Notes: a model not told the origin generated them from the letters alone. Positions 24,867 through 34,120 are shown, numbered from the stretch's first letter. The stretch: 52,717 nt of DNA from Desmonostoc vinosum HA7617-LM4 (GCA_019359515.1 JAHHHC010000044.1:1-52717); one strand, 5' to 3'. A program made the numbers and translations.

Positions 24867-24991
24867 AATATCAATGCTTTTTTTGTAGGAGTAATAATTT
24901 GTAACTGATTCTTGAGAAGTGCAACTTCAGCTTCTAGGATTTCTAATCGTTGTTCGACCGTTTCTGACTTGATTGATAAGCTAAAAAACAT
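24830..24991 (-). CDS. Short coiled-coil ORF starting inside a MITE (doubtful)
   Basis: 53 codons. Its ATG is provided by the end of the 101-bp repeat copy C (ATGTTTTTTAGCTT), then SETVEQRLEILEAEVALLKN, a clear heptad-patterned coiled coil like many small cyanobacterial proteins. It overlaps the first 37 bp of the GTPase gene in another frame. I read it as the remains of a small coiled-coil gene whose 5' end was replaced by the repeat. Expression is not shown. Confidence 0.35.
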   Translation of the reverse strand: MFFSLSIKSETVEQRLEILEAEVALLKNQLQIITPTKKALILCRLVVICKKLI

Positions 24992-25078
24992 CTAAATTAC
25001 ATAATCAAATTAAATAAAACTCTTGTGGAGTGGGCATCTTGCCCGCTCTAACTATGCAAGTTATATGTGGAACAGTTT
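24978..25078 (+). mobile_element. 101-bp MITE-like repeat family 1, copy C
   Basis: A 101-bp copy in the same orientation as 6964-7064, with a few substitutions (the right end is AGTTT rather than AGCTT; GCCCGCTCTAACTATG in the right arm). It sits between the small coiled-coil remnant and the PD-(D/E)XK-like gene. Confidence 0.88.
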
Positions 25079-25224
25079 ATAACTTCAGTTTTTTAGTTTT
25101 CTGACAAGGAAGCTATCCTAATATTGTAGGATTGCGATCGCCCATTTTCCCAGCTTGCTCCCCAACGCGATCACCTGAGCGCAGCCCAAAGTTGAGACGT
25201 GACTCTAGTCCTGTCTGACCAATT

Positions 25225-25833
25225 ATGTCTTACCAAAAGTTTACTATTGCAAAGTTAAAAAAGCAGTTTGGGCTAAAGTTTTACGAAGGGCGATCGCAGG
25301 TAATTCAGCCTCAAGCGATCGCCCCGAGTGACTATCTGCGAGAAACGATTCGCCGTAACCTAGATTTGGCGCTGGGAGTTGGCACCGAAAAGATTCGGTC
25401 TGAGTTAATTGTTGCACCCTTATTAGTTGAAATTAGAGAGCATTTTGAGCAGAAAATTAGCATTTTCTCAGGTAAAGAATTCAATGTAGATGATGATGCT
25501 GGTCTCAATGGCTACTGCGATTTTTTGATTAGTGGCTCTCCTGAGTTGTTAGAAATCACAGACCCGGTGTTGGTGATTGTGGAAGCTAAACAAGATTCAC
25601 TCAATGCTGGGATTGCTCAATGTGTAGCGGCAATGGTTGCAGCACAACAGTTTAATGAAGTTCAAGGGAATCCCATTCAAACCATCTATGGGGCTTCGAC
25701 GACGGGGAAACTGTGGAAATTCATCGCCCTAGACAAAACAACTGTGACGATTGATCTCAATGAATATACCTTGCCTCCACTGGAAGACGTGCTTTCGTTT
25801 TTGGCAGCGATGATGCAGCCGCGATCGCATTGA
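25225..25833 (+). CDS. PD-(D/E)XK nuclease-like conserved protein
   Basis: 202 aa. The order of E60 in KIRSELIVAPLL, D99 in GYCDFLIS and E120-A-K122 in LVIVEAKQDS, followed by the helix AGIAQCVAAMVAAQ, fits the PD-(D/E)XK nuclease fold found in restriction-like and Rpn-like proteins. It is a common type of orphan protein in filamentous cyanobacteria. No DNA-recognition domain, methylase or helicase is next to it, so it is not an evident restriction system. The ATG at 25225 is the first in frame. Nuclease activity is inferred from the fold pattern only. Confidence 0.7.
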   Translation: MSYQKFTIAKLKKQFGLKFYEGRSQVIQPQAIAPSDYLRETIRRNLDLALGVGTEKIRSELIVAPLLVEIREHFEQKISIFSGKEFNVDDDAGLNGYCDFLISGSPELLEITDPVLVIVEAKQDSLNAGIAQCVAAMVAAQQFNEVQGNPIQTIYGASTTGKLWKFIALDKTTVTIDLNEYTLPPLEDVLSFLAAMMQPRSH

Positions 25834-25936
25834 AAGCCCTCCAAGTAAGCCGACTTGTGGAAGCAGAAAATTTCACAAGGCAACTTTTTAGAATCTTCTC
25901 CCTTCAGGCATGGGGTAGATGTCAAAACAGCAGTAT

Positions 25937-27583
25937 TTATATTCCATAAGACCGGGGATAAGGCTTGAGAAGTTTCTTCGCCTGATAAATATAAACAACA
26001 TTGACAACAACCCCACCACGCCGAATCGGTATTGTTTCAATCTCACTCAAGCTACTAAAGTAAGTTCGATAATTACTCATTAAATCTTTTCTGAGATTAA
26101 AAGGCGAAGTCGTAATATACAACGCATCTTTTCCCAACCATTGCTCAGCCCTAGACCAAAAAGCAAAGCCGCGTAAATCCTTACCAATATCAAAGCAGGT
26201 AATCGGTATTTGATCTGCGGGTTTGAGAGCCATAGCAATTGGCCCGCCTATATAATAACGATTCGTAAAAATAAAGCTAGAATTCTGTAACGCTGCACCG
26301 AAGATTGTAGACGCAGCAAAACCACGCCGGAGTTGCTGAACATCAATCAGTTCTGTAGAGGGGTCATTCTTGGGAGGCAAAAACCCGCCCATCAGAGCAT
26401 ATTGACTCGGCTTTTGCAATATACCTGTCGTTACTTGCAATAGAGCAATGAGTAAAATACTACTCACCATTATCCCTGAACCTAAAAGCCATCGTCGTAC
26501 CGAACGCCGGGATTGCTGTTCCCAAATCACTGCTTGTTGTCCTAAGAGCAAAGTTATCCCCCAAAATCCTGGCATCGACCATGCTGGTAAAATTTGTCGA
26601 TATCCTCCGATCAGAGTAAACCCAAAAATTACTGGCAACGAAACCCATAGAATTAATAGCTGACTCGCTGGGAAATATTTCTCACAGACTAATGATTTGT
26701 GAGAAAAAACTGGAATTCTTCTCAAAAACACTGCCCCCAAACTCACCCACCAAAGCGGTAATCCTATAGTTGGAAACAAGTAAACTACCTGTGCCAAACA
26801 AACAACTACCACACTCAAAAAACTATAGCCACTTCTGGGAACTGCTCGTTCTGATTGAAAGCGAAAGGATACCCAATCATGCTGTATATTCCAAAACACA
26901 ATCGGGAAGATCGTAACAAGAAACAAGCCTAGTCCTAGCCATGCCCAAGGGGAACGTATTACACAGCGGTGCGGTGGACTTGTTAAACAAAAACCAATCA
27001 ACCCCAATCCCAATAAAAAACCATGGTATTTGCTGAGACAAGCTAATCCCACCAAAATACCTAAAATTGCTAAGCGATAGCTGGGAATGTATGAATTTCG
27101 GTGACTGGGTTTTTGAGTTTCTGGCTGCCGAAAAAACTCACTAGTCGCACAGTATAAACTGGCTGACCAAAAAAACATGAGTGGACTGTCAGGTAAACTC
27201 AGAATGCCAAAGCCAACCAAAAAAATTGGGCTGATGGTGACGATCGCTAATGTCAATCTGGCAGCTTGAGCAGAAAATAGTCTTTTGCTAGTCAAATATA
27301 ATAGTATCAAACTGCCGGTGTGCCCAAGCAGCGCTCCCAAGCGAATCGTAAATTGAGAGACAACACCAGTCAACCACGGCCCAAAACCAGTTGTCAGCGC
27401 TACGAGAACTGGGTGATCGAAATAGCTCCAGTCAAGATGTAAACTATAAAGATAGTAGTAAGCTTCATCAAAGCTAGGATAAAACCAGTAAGCAATTAAG
27501 CCGCGAAACAGCAGTCCCCCAACCAGCAAACAAAGCACTAACTGATTAGTTTTTTGTGCCAACCATTTCTGAGCTATTTGCAT
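25937..27583 (-). CDS. Family 39 (ArnT/PMT-like) membrane glycosyltransferase
   Basis: 548 aa with about 10-12 membrane helices. The first periplasmic loop has FDEAYYYLYSLHLDWSYFDHP, the DE motif and HP ending typical of GT39/GT83 enzymes that use lipid-linked sugars. A large soluble C-terminal part (about 430-548) follows. It should transfer a sugar from a polyprenyl carrier to a lipid or protein on the outer face of the plasma membrane. The acceptor is unknown. It stands alone, with no pathway genes beside it. The ATG at 27583 gives a normal MQIAQKW start before the first helix. Confidence 0.9.
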   Translation of the reverse strand: MQIAQKWLAQKTNQLVLCLLVGGLLFRGLIAYWFYPSFDEAYYYLYSLHLDWSYFDHPVLVALTTGFGPWLTGVVSQFTIRLGALLGHTGSLILLYLTSKRLFSAQAARLTLAIVTISPIFLVGFGILSLPDSPLMFFWSASLYCATSEFFRQPETQKPSHRNSYIPSYRLAILGILVGLACLSKYHGFLLGLGLIGFCLTSPPHRCVIRSPWAWLGLGLFLVTIFPIVFWNIQHDWVSFRFQSERAVPRSGYSFLSVVVVCLAQVVYLFPTIGLPLWWVSLGAVFLRRIPVFSHKSLVCEKYFPASQLLILWVSLPVIFGFTLIGGYRQILPAWSMPGFWGITLLLGQQAVIWEQQSRRSVRRWLLGSGIMVSSILLIALLQVTTGILQKPSQYALMGGFLPPKNDPSTELIDVQQLRRGFAASTIFGAALQNSSFIFTNRYYIGGPIAMALKPADQIPITCFDIGKDLRGFAFWSRAEQWLGKDALYITTSPFNLRKDLMSNYRTYFSSLSEIETIPIRRGGVVVNVVYIYQAKKLLKPYPRSYGI

Positions 27584-28341
27584 TTACTCAAATCCTTACC
27601 CTTGATATCAATACTTGCGATAAATTCTCCAGAACGCGTCTTGAGAATACCACATTGGACTACCTAAATATAAAAAAGTATTGGCAGCTGATTATATCAA
27701 GGCTTTTTTGTGTATCTATACCTTATCTATCGCAAACGTTGATTAGTATAAAATCAAACTTATAATTCCGCTGTGGTTACTTATTCCCCATACTTCTCCT
27801 GTCGGAGACGCTAACGCCTAGCAAGATCCCGCAGGGTACGACTTCGCTCAGCACAAGTTCCCCATTCCTTGTCTTCTTGAATAATTTAGACTAGTTGCAA
27901 GTTATCAGTATTTAATAGTCGATAGTGAGTAACAAAAAATATAAAACAATAGACCACTAGAAATTTTATATTTTTTGAATGTAAATAAATGTGGTGAAAG
28001 CTACTATTTTTTGATAAATTACTGTTTGTTGAATTTACAGTAGAGTGTCAAGAGTACATGACCCATACACTCTGACTAATACAACTGATAGACTAGGCTC
28101 AGAGCAAAGTTACAGTAGCTAAAACGCTTAAGAAAATTAGATATGTGAAACAATTGAAAATTAAGGGTTTTGAGAGAAGTCTGAATAGTGGCTTTCGCTG
28201 ATTCAGAACTTCAATAATTTTAAATTTATTAGCAGTAAGTAAAGCTATAGTGTATTTAGCAATGTTGCTGTTAATGTGATTAAGGTTAAGTCCTACTGCC
28301 AAAGTATTTTAACAATTACTTTAGAAACGCACTCTAACTCG
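27584..28341. other. Intergenic region, no gene seen
   Basis: 758 bp between the divergent glycosyltransferase and FHA-PrsW genes. It contains a short patch of dispersed GC-rich repeat words (about 27800-27860: CTCCTGTCGGAGACGC and neighbours) and is otherwise AT-rich. A GTG at 28276 could extend the FHA-PrsW frame by 22 residues but does not encode a conserved-looking sequence. Promoters for both genes must lie here; I cannot identify them. Confidence 0.5.
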
Positions 28342-29715
28342 ATGACAGGCAAAAACGCAAGACATAATGCATTTCTGCGGCTAGTGTCTGGTAATGGAGC
28401 AGCTTTTGGGTCAGAATCTCGCTACTCGCTGTTCCCTACTAAAGAGGTGGTAATTGGACGAGACCCCAGCTGCCAAGTTGTCTTGGATGCCATGATGTAC
28501 CGGATGGTATCTCGTCGTCATGCAGTGGTTCGTCCCCTCTCTTCATCCCCAGATAATCAACTCAGTTGGGTAATTTGCGATTTGAATAGCGCTAACGGCA
28601 CTTATTTGAATGGGCAACGATTATATGGATGTCAAGAATTACACCCTGGCGATCGCATTTCTTTAGGCTCTGATGGGCCACAATATGTTTTTGAGTATGA
28701 AGCAACTTCCCTGCCAACTGTAACGACAGTTAACCAAGTTCCGCCACTGCCATCGGCGGCGAACTATCCAACACAGTCAAAGGTTGATTCAGTTAGCTTT
28801 ACTCAACTATTTCCAATTATTTCTACTGGTAAAGATTTAACTCGCAAAGCTTACCTTGTACCAGGAATTCTCACAGTCGTATTCGTGGTGCTGATGTTTC
28901 GTACAGTAGGTCAACCCCAACTCAATCAATTGATTGTGGCGACTTACATAGCTTTTGCTGCTTATTATTTCGTTTACCAACTTTGCGGTAAACAAAAGCC
29001 TTGGTGGGTGCTAGTAGGTGCAGCATTGGGTACTTGCCTAATTTTGCTCAGTCCCCTATTAGATTTATTTATCTTTGTGTTTCGTGGGATTCTCCCTGGA
29101 AGCTTACCCTCAGCTCAAGAACCAATCACCTTTACAGAGTTGCTAGTGCGGATGTTCTTTGGTGCGGGGTTGATGGAAGAATTACTCAAAGCATTGCCTA
29201 TATTGGGTGCATTTGCTCTCGGTCGATTACTGTCCTCACCTTGGCGGGAACGTGTAGGTGTTTGGGAACCTTTAGATGGCATTCTGTTGGGAACGGCTTC
29301 TGCTGTAGGTTTTACTCTATTGGAAACTCTAGGTCAATATGTGCCAGAAGTGACTCGCAACGTCGCACAACAGGTGGGTATAGGAGCTGCGGGTCAATTA
29401 GTGGGTTTGCAATTGCTGATTCCGCGCATCTTAGGCTCAGTGGCAGGACATATGGCTTACAGTGGATACCTGGGGTATTTCATTGGATTAGCAGTTCTCA
29501 AACCTAGTAGAAGTTGGCAAATCCTCCTAGTTGGTTATCTCAGTGCCTCCGCACTACACGCTTTATGGAACGCTACAGGCTCTATCAATACTTTGCTGCT
29601 GGTAGTTGTAGGAGTTTTATCTTACGCCTTTTTGATGGCGGCAATTCTCAAAGCTCGGGCACTGTCACCAACGCGATCGCAAAATTTTGCTACTCGCTTT
29701 TTAGGGCCTAAGTAA
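28342..29715 (+). CDS. FHA-domain PrsW-type membrane protease
   Basis: 457 aa from the ATG at 28342. Residues about 12-120 are a forkhead-associated domain with GRDPSC (39-44), VSRRH (56-60) and NSANGTYLNG (82-91), which binds phosphothreonine peptides. From about 170 there are eight or so membrane helices with the PrsW motifs: E279-E280-x-x-K283, F324xxxE328, and histidines H370 and H406. PrsW is the site-1 protease for anti-sigma factor RsiW in Bacillus. Fusion to FHA suggests that the protease is directed to, or switched by, a Ser/Thr-kinase target; that is inference. No kinase or anti-sigma gene is adjacent. It converges on the DUF177 gene. Confidence 0.88.
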   Translation: MTGKNARHNAFLRLVSGNGAAFGSESRYSLFPTKEVVIGRDPSCQVVLDAMMYRMVSRRHAVVRPLSSSPDNQLSWVICDLNSANGTYLNGQRLYGCQELHPGDRISLGSDGPQYVFEYEATSLPTVTTVNQVPPLPSAANYPTQSKVDSVSFTQLFPIISTGKDLTRKAYLVPGILTVVFVVLMFRTVGQPQLNQLIVATYIAFAAYYFVYQLCGKQKPWWVLVGAALGTCLILLSPLLDLFIFVFRGILPGSLPSAQEPITFTELLVRMFFGAGLMEELLKALPILGAFALGRLLSSPWRERVGVWEPLDGILLGTASAVGFTLLETLGQYVPEVTRNVAQQVGIGAAGQLVGLQLLIPRILGSVAGHMAYSGYLGYFIGLAVLKPSRSWQILLVGYLSASALHALWNATGSINTLLLVVVGVLSYAFLMAAILKARALSPTRSQNFATRFLGPK

Positions 29716-29825
29716 AGCGACGCGGTGACGCGGTGATGGGGTGACGCGGAGATGCAATTTGAATGATTATTAGCTTACCGCAAGATAGGCGATCGCTGTT
29801 ACATTAGTTTTGAGTTTTCACAATT

Positions 29826-29849
29826 CCCGATTTCTTTCAAGAAATTGGG
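29826..29849. terminator. Stem-loop between convergent genes
   Basis: CCCGATTTCTT and AAGAAATTGGG pair over 11 bp with one G-T wobble and a two-base loop. It lies between the converging FHA-PrsW and DUF177 genes. TTGCTTTT follows on the plus strand, so it may act as a weak terminator. It is surrounded by GACGCGG and CCCCGTCCCC repeat words. Confidence 0.4.
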
Positions 29850-29941
29850 AAATTGCTTTTCATAATTCCAAAATCTCCGCATCTCCCCGTCCCCCCATCC
29901 CCGCGTCAGTCTTAACGATAAGTCTACAACTAAACTTGATA

Positions 29942-30451
29942 TTATCCTGGCAGTTGCTTTTTCAGAGCCTCTAAAGAAGCCCAGCGATGATCAAGTGGCT
30001 GTTCCGAAGTATTATTAATAGTCTTGTTCAAAATACCTGGACAGTTGAGGTTACATAGCTGGCGCTGAGGCATTTCTAAGCACATCTGCTCGTACAGCCA
30101 CTCATTAGCATAAAAGTAACCATCGGGTGATAAAGTTTCTATCAAATCTTCCATAGCTACTTCTCGTTCTAGTGGCAAATCATTAAACTGATTAGCAACT
30201 TCGTCTAACCAGATGATTTCCTTCGTATCAACTACTAAACGATAATTGTACTGCTGTAAGCAGCGATTGCAGGTACAAGTAATAATTGCTTCTGCTTGAC
30301 CAGATACTTCCAAATAATTGCCGTGATGCTGTACACGCACCCGGCCACGGACTGGCGTTAAAGTTTCTAGACCAGGCAAAAATTCCTTAACTTCAACTTC
30401 CTCTGTCCGCTCCGGTGCTTTAGTAAGCTGCGGAATATAGATTGCGTCCAT
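29942..30451 (-). CDS. DUF177/YceD family protein
   Basis: 169 aa from the ATG at 30451 (MDAIYIPQLTKAPERTEEVE); an upstream in-frame ATG at 30499 adds 16 residues unlike the family. It has ITCTCNRCLQQY, two close cysteine pairs, and a C-terminal CLEMPQRQLCNLNCPG, a possible metal-binding set. In bacteria YceD genes lie with rpmF and in plants relatives act in 23S rRNA and ribosome biogenesis. Here it is the last gene of the same-strand rpmH-rnpA-PH-yidC-jag run, 118 bp after jag. Confidence 0.85.
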   Translation of the reverse strand: MDAIYIPQLTKAPERTEEVEVKEFLPGLETLTPVRGRVRVQHHGNYLEVSGQAEAIITCTCNRCLQQYNYRLVVDTKEIIWLDEVANQFNDLPLEREVAMEDLIETLSPDGYFYANEWLYEQMCLEMPQRQLCNLNCPGILNKTINNTSEQPLDHRWASLEALKKQLPG

Positions 30452-30569
30452 AGGATTAATGAAAATATACTCAGGAAAACTTATGCCAATTATCAGCATA
30501 ATTACTGATAATACATCTTTAAGTTTAACTTTTTAGTGAAAGTAGAAATTAGCTATATTAATTAGCATG

Positions 30570-31085
30570 TTATGGTTCGCCTGCTGGCCGGACAACTAGA
30601 TGACGATGCGGTTCTTTGCCACGACTAAAAGTTTCCAAATCCCCAAAGTCTTTGAGGAATGTGTGGACTTGACGCCGTTCAGCTGAACTCAGAGATTTAA
30701 TTTCGACTTCTCTACCAAAAGAACGTACCTCTTGGGCAGCAGTTTCTGCTAATGCTCGAATTTCTGCTTGTCTTTTGACGCGGTAGCCATCCAACTCAAT
30801 GGTATAAGAGGCTTGCCCTTCTTGCAGTTGGTTGAGGTTAAGAACAGAGTTAGCTAGATATTGAATGGCATCCAATACAGAACCATCAGGGCCAATCAGC
30901 AGTTGGATTTGTTCTGGCTGCAAGTTGGTTTGATCAATCGTCAACCAGTAATTATCTGGTTCTTGGGAATCGTCTTCTTGAGATTGAGCAATTTCTAAAT
31001 TACCCTTAATCTCAGCAGATATCCCAAAGAGTTCGAGCAGTGTTTTTAACCACTGCTGACCTCGTTGCATGGGATTGTTGCTCAT
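30570..31085 (-). CDS. Jag/KhpB-like RNA-binding protein (KH-R3H)
   Basis: 171 aa. A KH-type core with the IGPDGSVLDAIQYLANSVLN loop (about 63-82) is followed by an R3H domain at the C-terminus (LSSAERRQVHTFLKDFGDLE, then SRGKEPHRHLVVRP; R, H and H as expected). It binds single-stranded RNA; relatives act with YidC and in cell division control. It begins 2 bp after yidC stops, so the two are translated from one message. The acidic region at about 30-45 is a variable linker. The N-terminal Jag-N domain of Firmicutes is missing, as is usual in cyanobacteria. Confidence 0.92.
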   Translation of the reverse strand: MSNNPMQRGQQWLKTLLELFGISAEIKGNLEIAQSQEDDSQEPDNYWLTIDQTNLQPEQIQLLIGPDGSVLDAIQYLANSVLNLNQLQEGQASYTIELDGYRVKRQAEIRALAETAAQEVRSFGREVEIKSLSSAERRQVHTFLKDFGDLETFSRGKEPHRHLVVRPAGEP

Positions 31086-31087
31086 GT

Positions 31088-32233
31088 TCAGCTTGTAGCT
31101 TTTTTCTTGGAACTTTTTGGTTCAAAGGGCAACGCCTTTTGTTCTGCGCTTGCTGTTTCCTTCTCCTGAGATTCTACGATTTTTTGTAGTTCTTCTGGTA
31201 AGGGTTCACGGGAAAGGATATAAGTTTGAAGGGTTTGGAAAATGTTACCAATTACCATATACATCAGTACCCCAGCTGGCAAGGGGAAAAACAAAAACAT
31301 CCCAGAAAAGATGACTGGGGTGATTTTATTTACTGTGTCTTGCTGTGGGTTGCCACCACTGGAATTTTGACCAGAAAGTATTTGGCTAACGTAGAGACTG
31401 ATCCCGAAGAAGATGACCATAGCGACGATATCCCAATGAATCATACCGTCGGGATCGATCGCCCCAACCCTACCCAAGGCATCAATGAACAAAAATCCTT
31501 TGTCTGCTGCCAGACCAGGAATTGTACCTTGAATCGTCACATCTCCCGGTTGTAAGGCTTCTATATTGCCTTGAGCATCAATTTTGATGCGATCTTCACC
31601 TTTGATTACCTTCCATTCAGGAGTTAACTTATTTTCTGGGTGTTCTGCTAAGAGTACCTGAAATGGTTTGCCTTCTAGAGTCTGATATTGAATCTTAGTT
31701 TGCTCCCCCACTGCCAGTTTATTACCTCCAGGGAGGATAGCAGTGACGCGAGAGTGTTCGCCATCAGCAATGTAGATGTTTTGGGGTTGGGTAGCAAAGG
31801 CTTGCGGTTGAATTCGTTCAATTTGTTCGGCGGGAAAGATTTGCAAATTGACCGAGTAGTTCACCCCAGCAAAAGGTGAACCCCGCAAAGTGGCAAACAG
31901 TGCTAGTAAAACTGGCATTTGCAACAGTAGTGGCAAACATCCGGCTAATGGGTTGCCAAATTCCTTTTGGACATTGACCATTTCCTCCTGCTGCTTTTGC
32001 GGATTGTCTTTATGGCGCTCCTTGATTTCTGCCATCCGCTTCTGCATCAGAGGTTGTACAATTCGCATCCGCCGCATATTGCGAATTGAGCCAGCACTCA
32101 GGGGATAGAGCGCGAAGCGGACTATCAATGTCAAGGCAACGATCGCCAATCCATAGCTAGGTAAAATACCATAGAAAAAATCTATGATTGGCAGCATCAC
32201 GTTGTTCGAGAGAAACCCGATACCAAAATCCAT
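31088..32233 (-). CDS. yidC: Membrane protein insertase YidC/Oxa1/Alb3
   Basis: 381 aa. The first helix (about 12-40) starts the conserved core: [20 protein letters not shown], the helical hairpin with [20 protein letters not shown], and [21 protein letters not shown] soluble loop of about 120 residues (about 125-255) is followed by the last helices ([40 protein letters not shown]) and a basic tail (KSSKKKATS). It inserts proteins, including photosystem subunits, into the plasma and thylakoid membranes. It sits in the conserved rpmH-rnpA-PH-yidC-jag order. The 259-bp gap upstream holds repeats, so the operon may have been stretched by them. Confidence 0.95.
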   Translation of the reverse strand: MDFGIGFLSNNVMLPIIDFFYGILPSYGLAIVALTLIVRFALYPLSAGSIRNMRRMRIVQPLMQKRMAEIKERHKDNPQKQQEEMVNVQKEFGNPLAGCLPLLLQMPVLLALFATLRGSPFAGVNYSVNLQIFPAEQIERIQPQAFATQPQNIYIADGEHSRVTAILPGGNKLAVGEQTKIQYQTLEGKPFQVLLAEHPENKLTPEWKVIKGEDRIKIDAQGNIEALQPGDVTIQGTIPGLAADKGFLFIDALGRVGAIDPDGMIHWDIVAMVIFFGISLYVSQILSGQNSSGGNPQQDTVNKITPVIFSGMFLFFPLPAGVLMYMVIGNIFQTLQTYILSREPLPEELQKIVESQEKETASAEQKALPFEPKSSKKKATS

Positions 32234-32334
32234 TATTCTGAATTCAACCTGAGGTACTGTAAACTGACTGAATCTAAGTTTATCTAAATCTTAATTCCTC
32301 TGCGACTGCTCATGACTACGGATTGCCGCACAAG

Positions 32335-32455
32335 GGTGGGGATTGGGGACTGGGGACTGGGGACTGGGGATTGGGGATTGGGGATTGGGGATTGGGGATT
32401 GGTAATTATATTTCTCCCTCATCTCCCTCGTCTCCCTCATCTCCCTCATCTCCCG
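32335..32455. repeat. GGGGACT/GGGGATT heptamers and a 9-bp TCTCCCTCA array
   Basis: 32335-32402 is a heptamer array that changes from GGGGACT to GGGGATT units. After a short AT stretch, 32413-32455 is a 9-bp TCTCCCTCA array. Both lie between the PH-domain gene and yidC, inside an otherwise compact operon. Confidence 0.92.
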
Positions 32456-32492
32456 GTTGGTGAGCGAAGTCGAACCACATCCCCCTGCTCCC

Positions 32493-32885
32493 TCACTGAT
32501 TAGCAGCGCTGCTATATTCGGGATTTTTGGCGGTAACTTTTTCATTTATGTAGTCGTAGACTTCCCGAAACTTAGGAACTGCTCGCAATTCTAAACGGCT
32601 ACCGTTTCTCAGGGTTAGTACCATATCTCCCCAAAAGCCAATACCACGGGGAACTTTGACGATTTTGACAACTTCTGAGTAAATGATATCAGTGCGATCG
32701 CGTCCCATCCAGCCCCCCATGACAGAAATTCGGCGGTCTGTAATGCGGAAGCGTAGCCACAATGCCCTGACAATTGCCCCAACTGTCAATGGTATCCCAA
32801 CGATGGTTAGCCCAATCAGCAGGTTGAGAATCAAATCCCCAATGTGGGGGCCGCCTTCATAATAAACTTCTTCACGAATGCCCAT
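32493..32885 (-). CDS. PH-domain (bPH-type) membrane-associated protein
   Basis: 130 aa. A hydrophobic helix (about 18-42: LILNLLIGLTIVGIPLTVGA) leads into a PH-like domain (RFRITDRRISVMGGWMGRDR; SEVVKIVKVPRGIGFWGDMV). This is the small protein usually found between rnpA and yidC in cyanobacteria; its role is unknown, perhaps supporting membrane insertion. It overlaps the end of rnpA by 14 bp, which implies coupled translation. The 3' end lies next to a repeat array. Confidence 0.82.
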   Translation of the reverse strand: MGIREEVYYEGGPHIGDLILNLLIGLTIVGIPLTVGAIVRALWLRFRITDRRISVMGGWMGRDRTDIIYSEVVKIVKVPRGIGFWGDMVLTLRNGSRLELRAVPKFREVYDYINEKVTAKNPEYSSAANQ

Positions 32886-33279
32886 TGAGTACCTCGGCTT
32901 GTGCCAACAACTGCTCTAATTCTTGCAGAAATTGTTGGCTTACGCACTTAGTTTCTAACACTGTGGGTTTCACAACGACCACTAGCCGCCATCCTGGCGA
33001 TAGTTTGGGCAATAACTCATATAGGGCTACTGCAATCTGCCGTTTGATGCGGTTGCGAACTACTGCTCTTTTGCTAACTTTTGTGCTAATTGAAATGCCA
33101 ATTTGCGTACTGGCAAGATTTAAAGTTTGGGTGGCAGCATCCACACCAGAAGGCTCTTTTACAGATAACGGTTTTAAGGCTCTTAATGTCAAATAAGAAC
33201 CATGACGCCGAATTCCTTCGCGGAAAACTGCCTGGAAATCATGTCGAGATTTGAGTCGATTTGCTTTGGGCAAAGCCAC
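32872..33279 (-). CDS. rnpA: Ribonuclease P protein component
   Basis: 135 aa from a GTG start. It opens LPKANRLKSRHDFQAVFREG and has the RNP motif AVVRNRIKRQIAVALYEL, the hallmark of RnpA. It binds the RNase P RNA and helps to trim the 5' ends of tRNA precursors; the RNA gene is not in this window. The protein has a longer middle loop (about 35-60) than the E. coli protein. It begins 26 bp after rpmH and overlaps the PH-domain gene by 14 bp, so the three form one transcription unit. Confidence 0.95.
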   Translation of the reverse strand: MALPKANRLKSRHDFQAVFREGIRRHGSYLTLRALKPLSVKEPSGVDAATQTLNLASTQIGISISTKVSKRAVVRNRIKRQIAVALYELLPKLSPGWRLVVVVKPTVLETKCVSQQFLQELEQLLAQAEVLNGHS

Positions 33280-33305
33280 AGCCGCTTTCTATCACTTAAA
33301 GTATC

Positions 33306-33440
33306 CTAGACGCTCAAACGATGGCGTCCTCTTCTTCTCCTAGCTCTGATGACGTTTCTACCGTCTGGTGTTCGCATTCTGGCACGAAACCCAGAGGTTC
33401 TTTTTCTCTTACGGCAAGTGCCGCCCAAAGTTCTCTGCAT
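33306..33440 (-). CDS. rpmH: 50S ribosomal protein L34
   Basis: 44 aa, too short for usual ORF cut-offs. The translation [20 protein letters not shown], then [20 protein letters not shown] and RLSV, is a textbook L34. AAGAGGAG lies 7 bases before the ATG at 33440. It heads the rpmH-rnpA-PH-yidC-jag block, the standard order in bacteria. Cys replaces the more common Asn at residue 9. An AT-rich stretch with a possible TATATT -10 box lies about 40-60 bp upstream. Confidence 0.97.
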   Translation of the reverse strand: MQRTLGGTCRKRKRTSGFRARMRTPDGRNVIRARRRRGRHRLSV

Positions 33441-33607
33441 ACTGTTCTCCTCTTAGAAGATTTTTTATAAAAAGCCACAATCTATTAATATATCATCATT
33501 GCTTCACAAACTAGAGACTTTCAGTAAAAAAGTCAAGAATCCAAAAGTCAAAAACTTTCTGACTATTGACTCTTAACTTTTGTGGTTTCCTCTTTTTGAC
33601 CTTTGAT

Positions 33608-34120
33608 TTACGAAATGCTCAAAATCCATGTTCCCAAGTAACGTAATAGTGGAACTTCGCCGGGAGAGAGAACCTGACAATTGAAGTAGAAAGTGCCGCC
33701 AAAAGTTGGATTTTTCACGTTAGATAAGACTAGCTCAACTCTGCTGCCTGCTGGCACTGGTTCTTCGGGATAGATGTTGATTAGCTTACCTTCTTTGTCC
33801 CACTTCACTTCTGAAAGCTTAACTTTTTTGCCTTTAACTCGGACTTCAATTTCTTTGGGGTCAAAGTTTCCCTTGTAATAATTTGGGTAGGTAATAGCAA
33901 ACTGAGCAACTGCCAATTTCATCTTTTGGGGTGGAATTCTCAGTATGTAACGATCCCAAGCATTGGCTTGTCCGCCAAAATCTAAGCGGAAAGGCAGTTG
34001 ATTTTCACTTTTGATGCCGCTAAATAGCGTAAATCCTGGCAGGCTTTGTGCCAAGGTTGTAGTCGGTAAACCAGTTAGTAGACAGCTAGTCACGGCTAAA
34101 GCAGAAAGTAAACGTCGCAT
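33608..34120 (-). CDS. DUF2808 exported protein
   Basis: 170 aa with a Sec signal peptide (RRLLSALAVTSCLLTGLPTT, cleavage after about TLAQ, residue 25). The mature part (PFRLDFGGQANAWDRYILRI; YPNYYKGNFDPKEIEV) is the DUF2808 pattern common in cyanobacteria; function unknown. It probably resides in the periplasm or is secreted. GAGGAG lies 10 bases before the ATG, a strong ribosome binding site. It is a single gene on the minus strand, 168 bp from rpmH on the left and with a 910-bp gap on the right. Confidence 0.85.
   Translation of the reverse strand: MRRLLSALAVTSCLLTGLPTTTLAQSLPGFTLFSGIKSENQLPFRLDFGGQANAWDRYILRIPPQKMKLAVAQFAITYPNYYKGNFDPKEIEVRVKGKKVKLSEVKWDKEGKLINIYPEEPVPAGSRVELVLSNVKNPTFGGTFYFNCQVLSPGEVPLLRYLGTWILSIS

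Noticed and set aside
25225-25833. Restriction-modification system
   Set aside because: Only a nuclease-like fold; no methylase, specificity subunit or helicase nearby.
30452-30499. Longer start for the DUF177 protein
   Set aside because: The 16 extra residues do not resemble the family; MDAIYIPQL is the usual opening.
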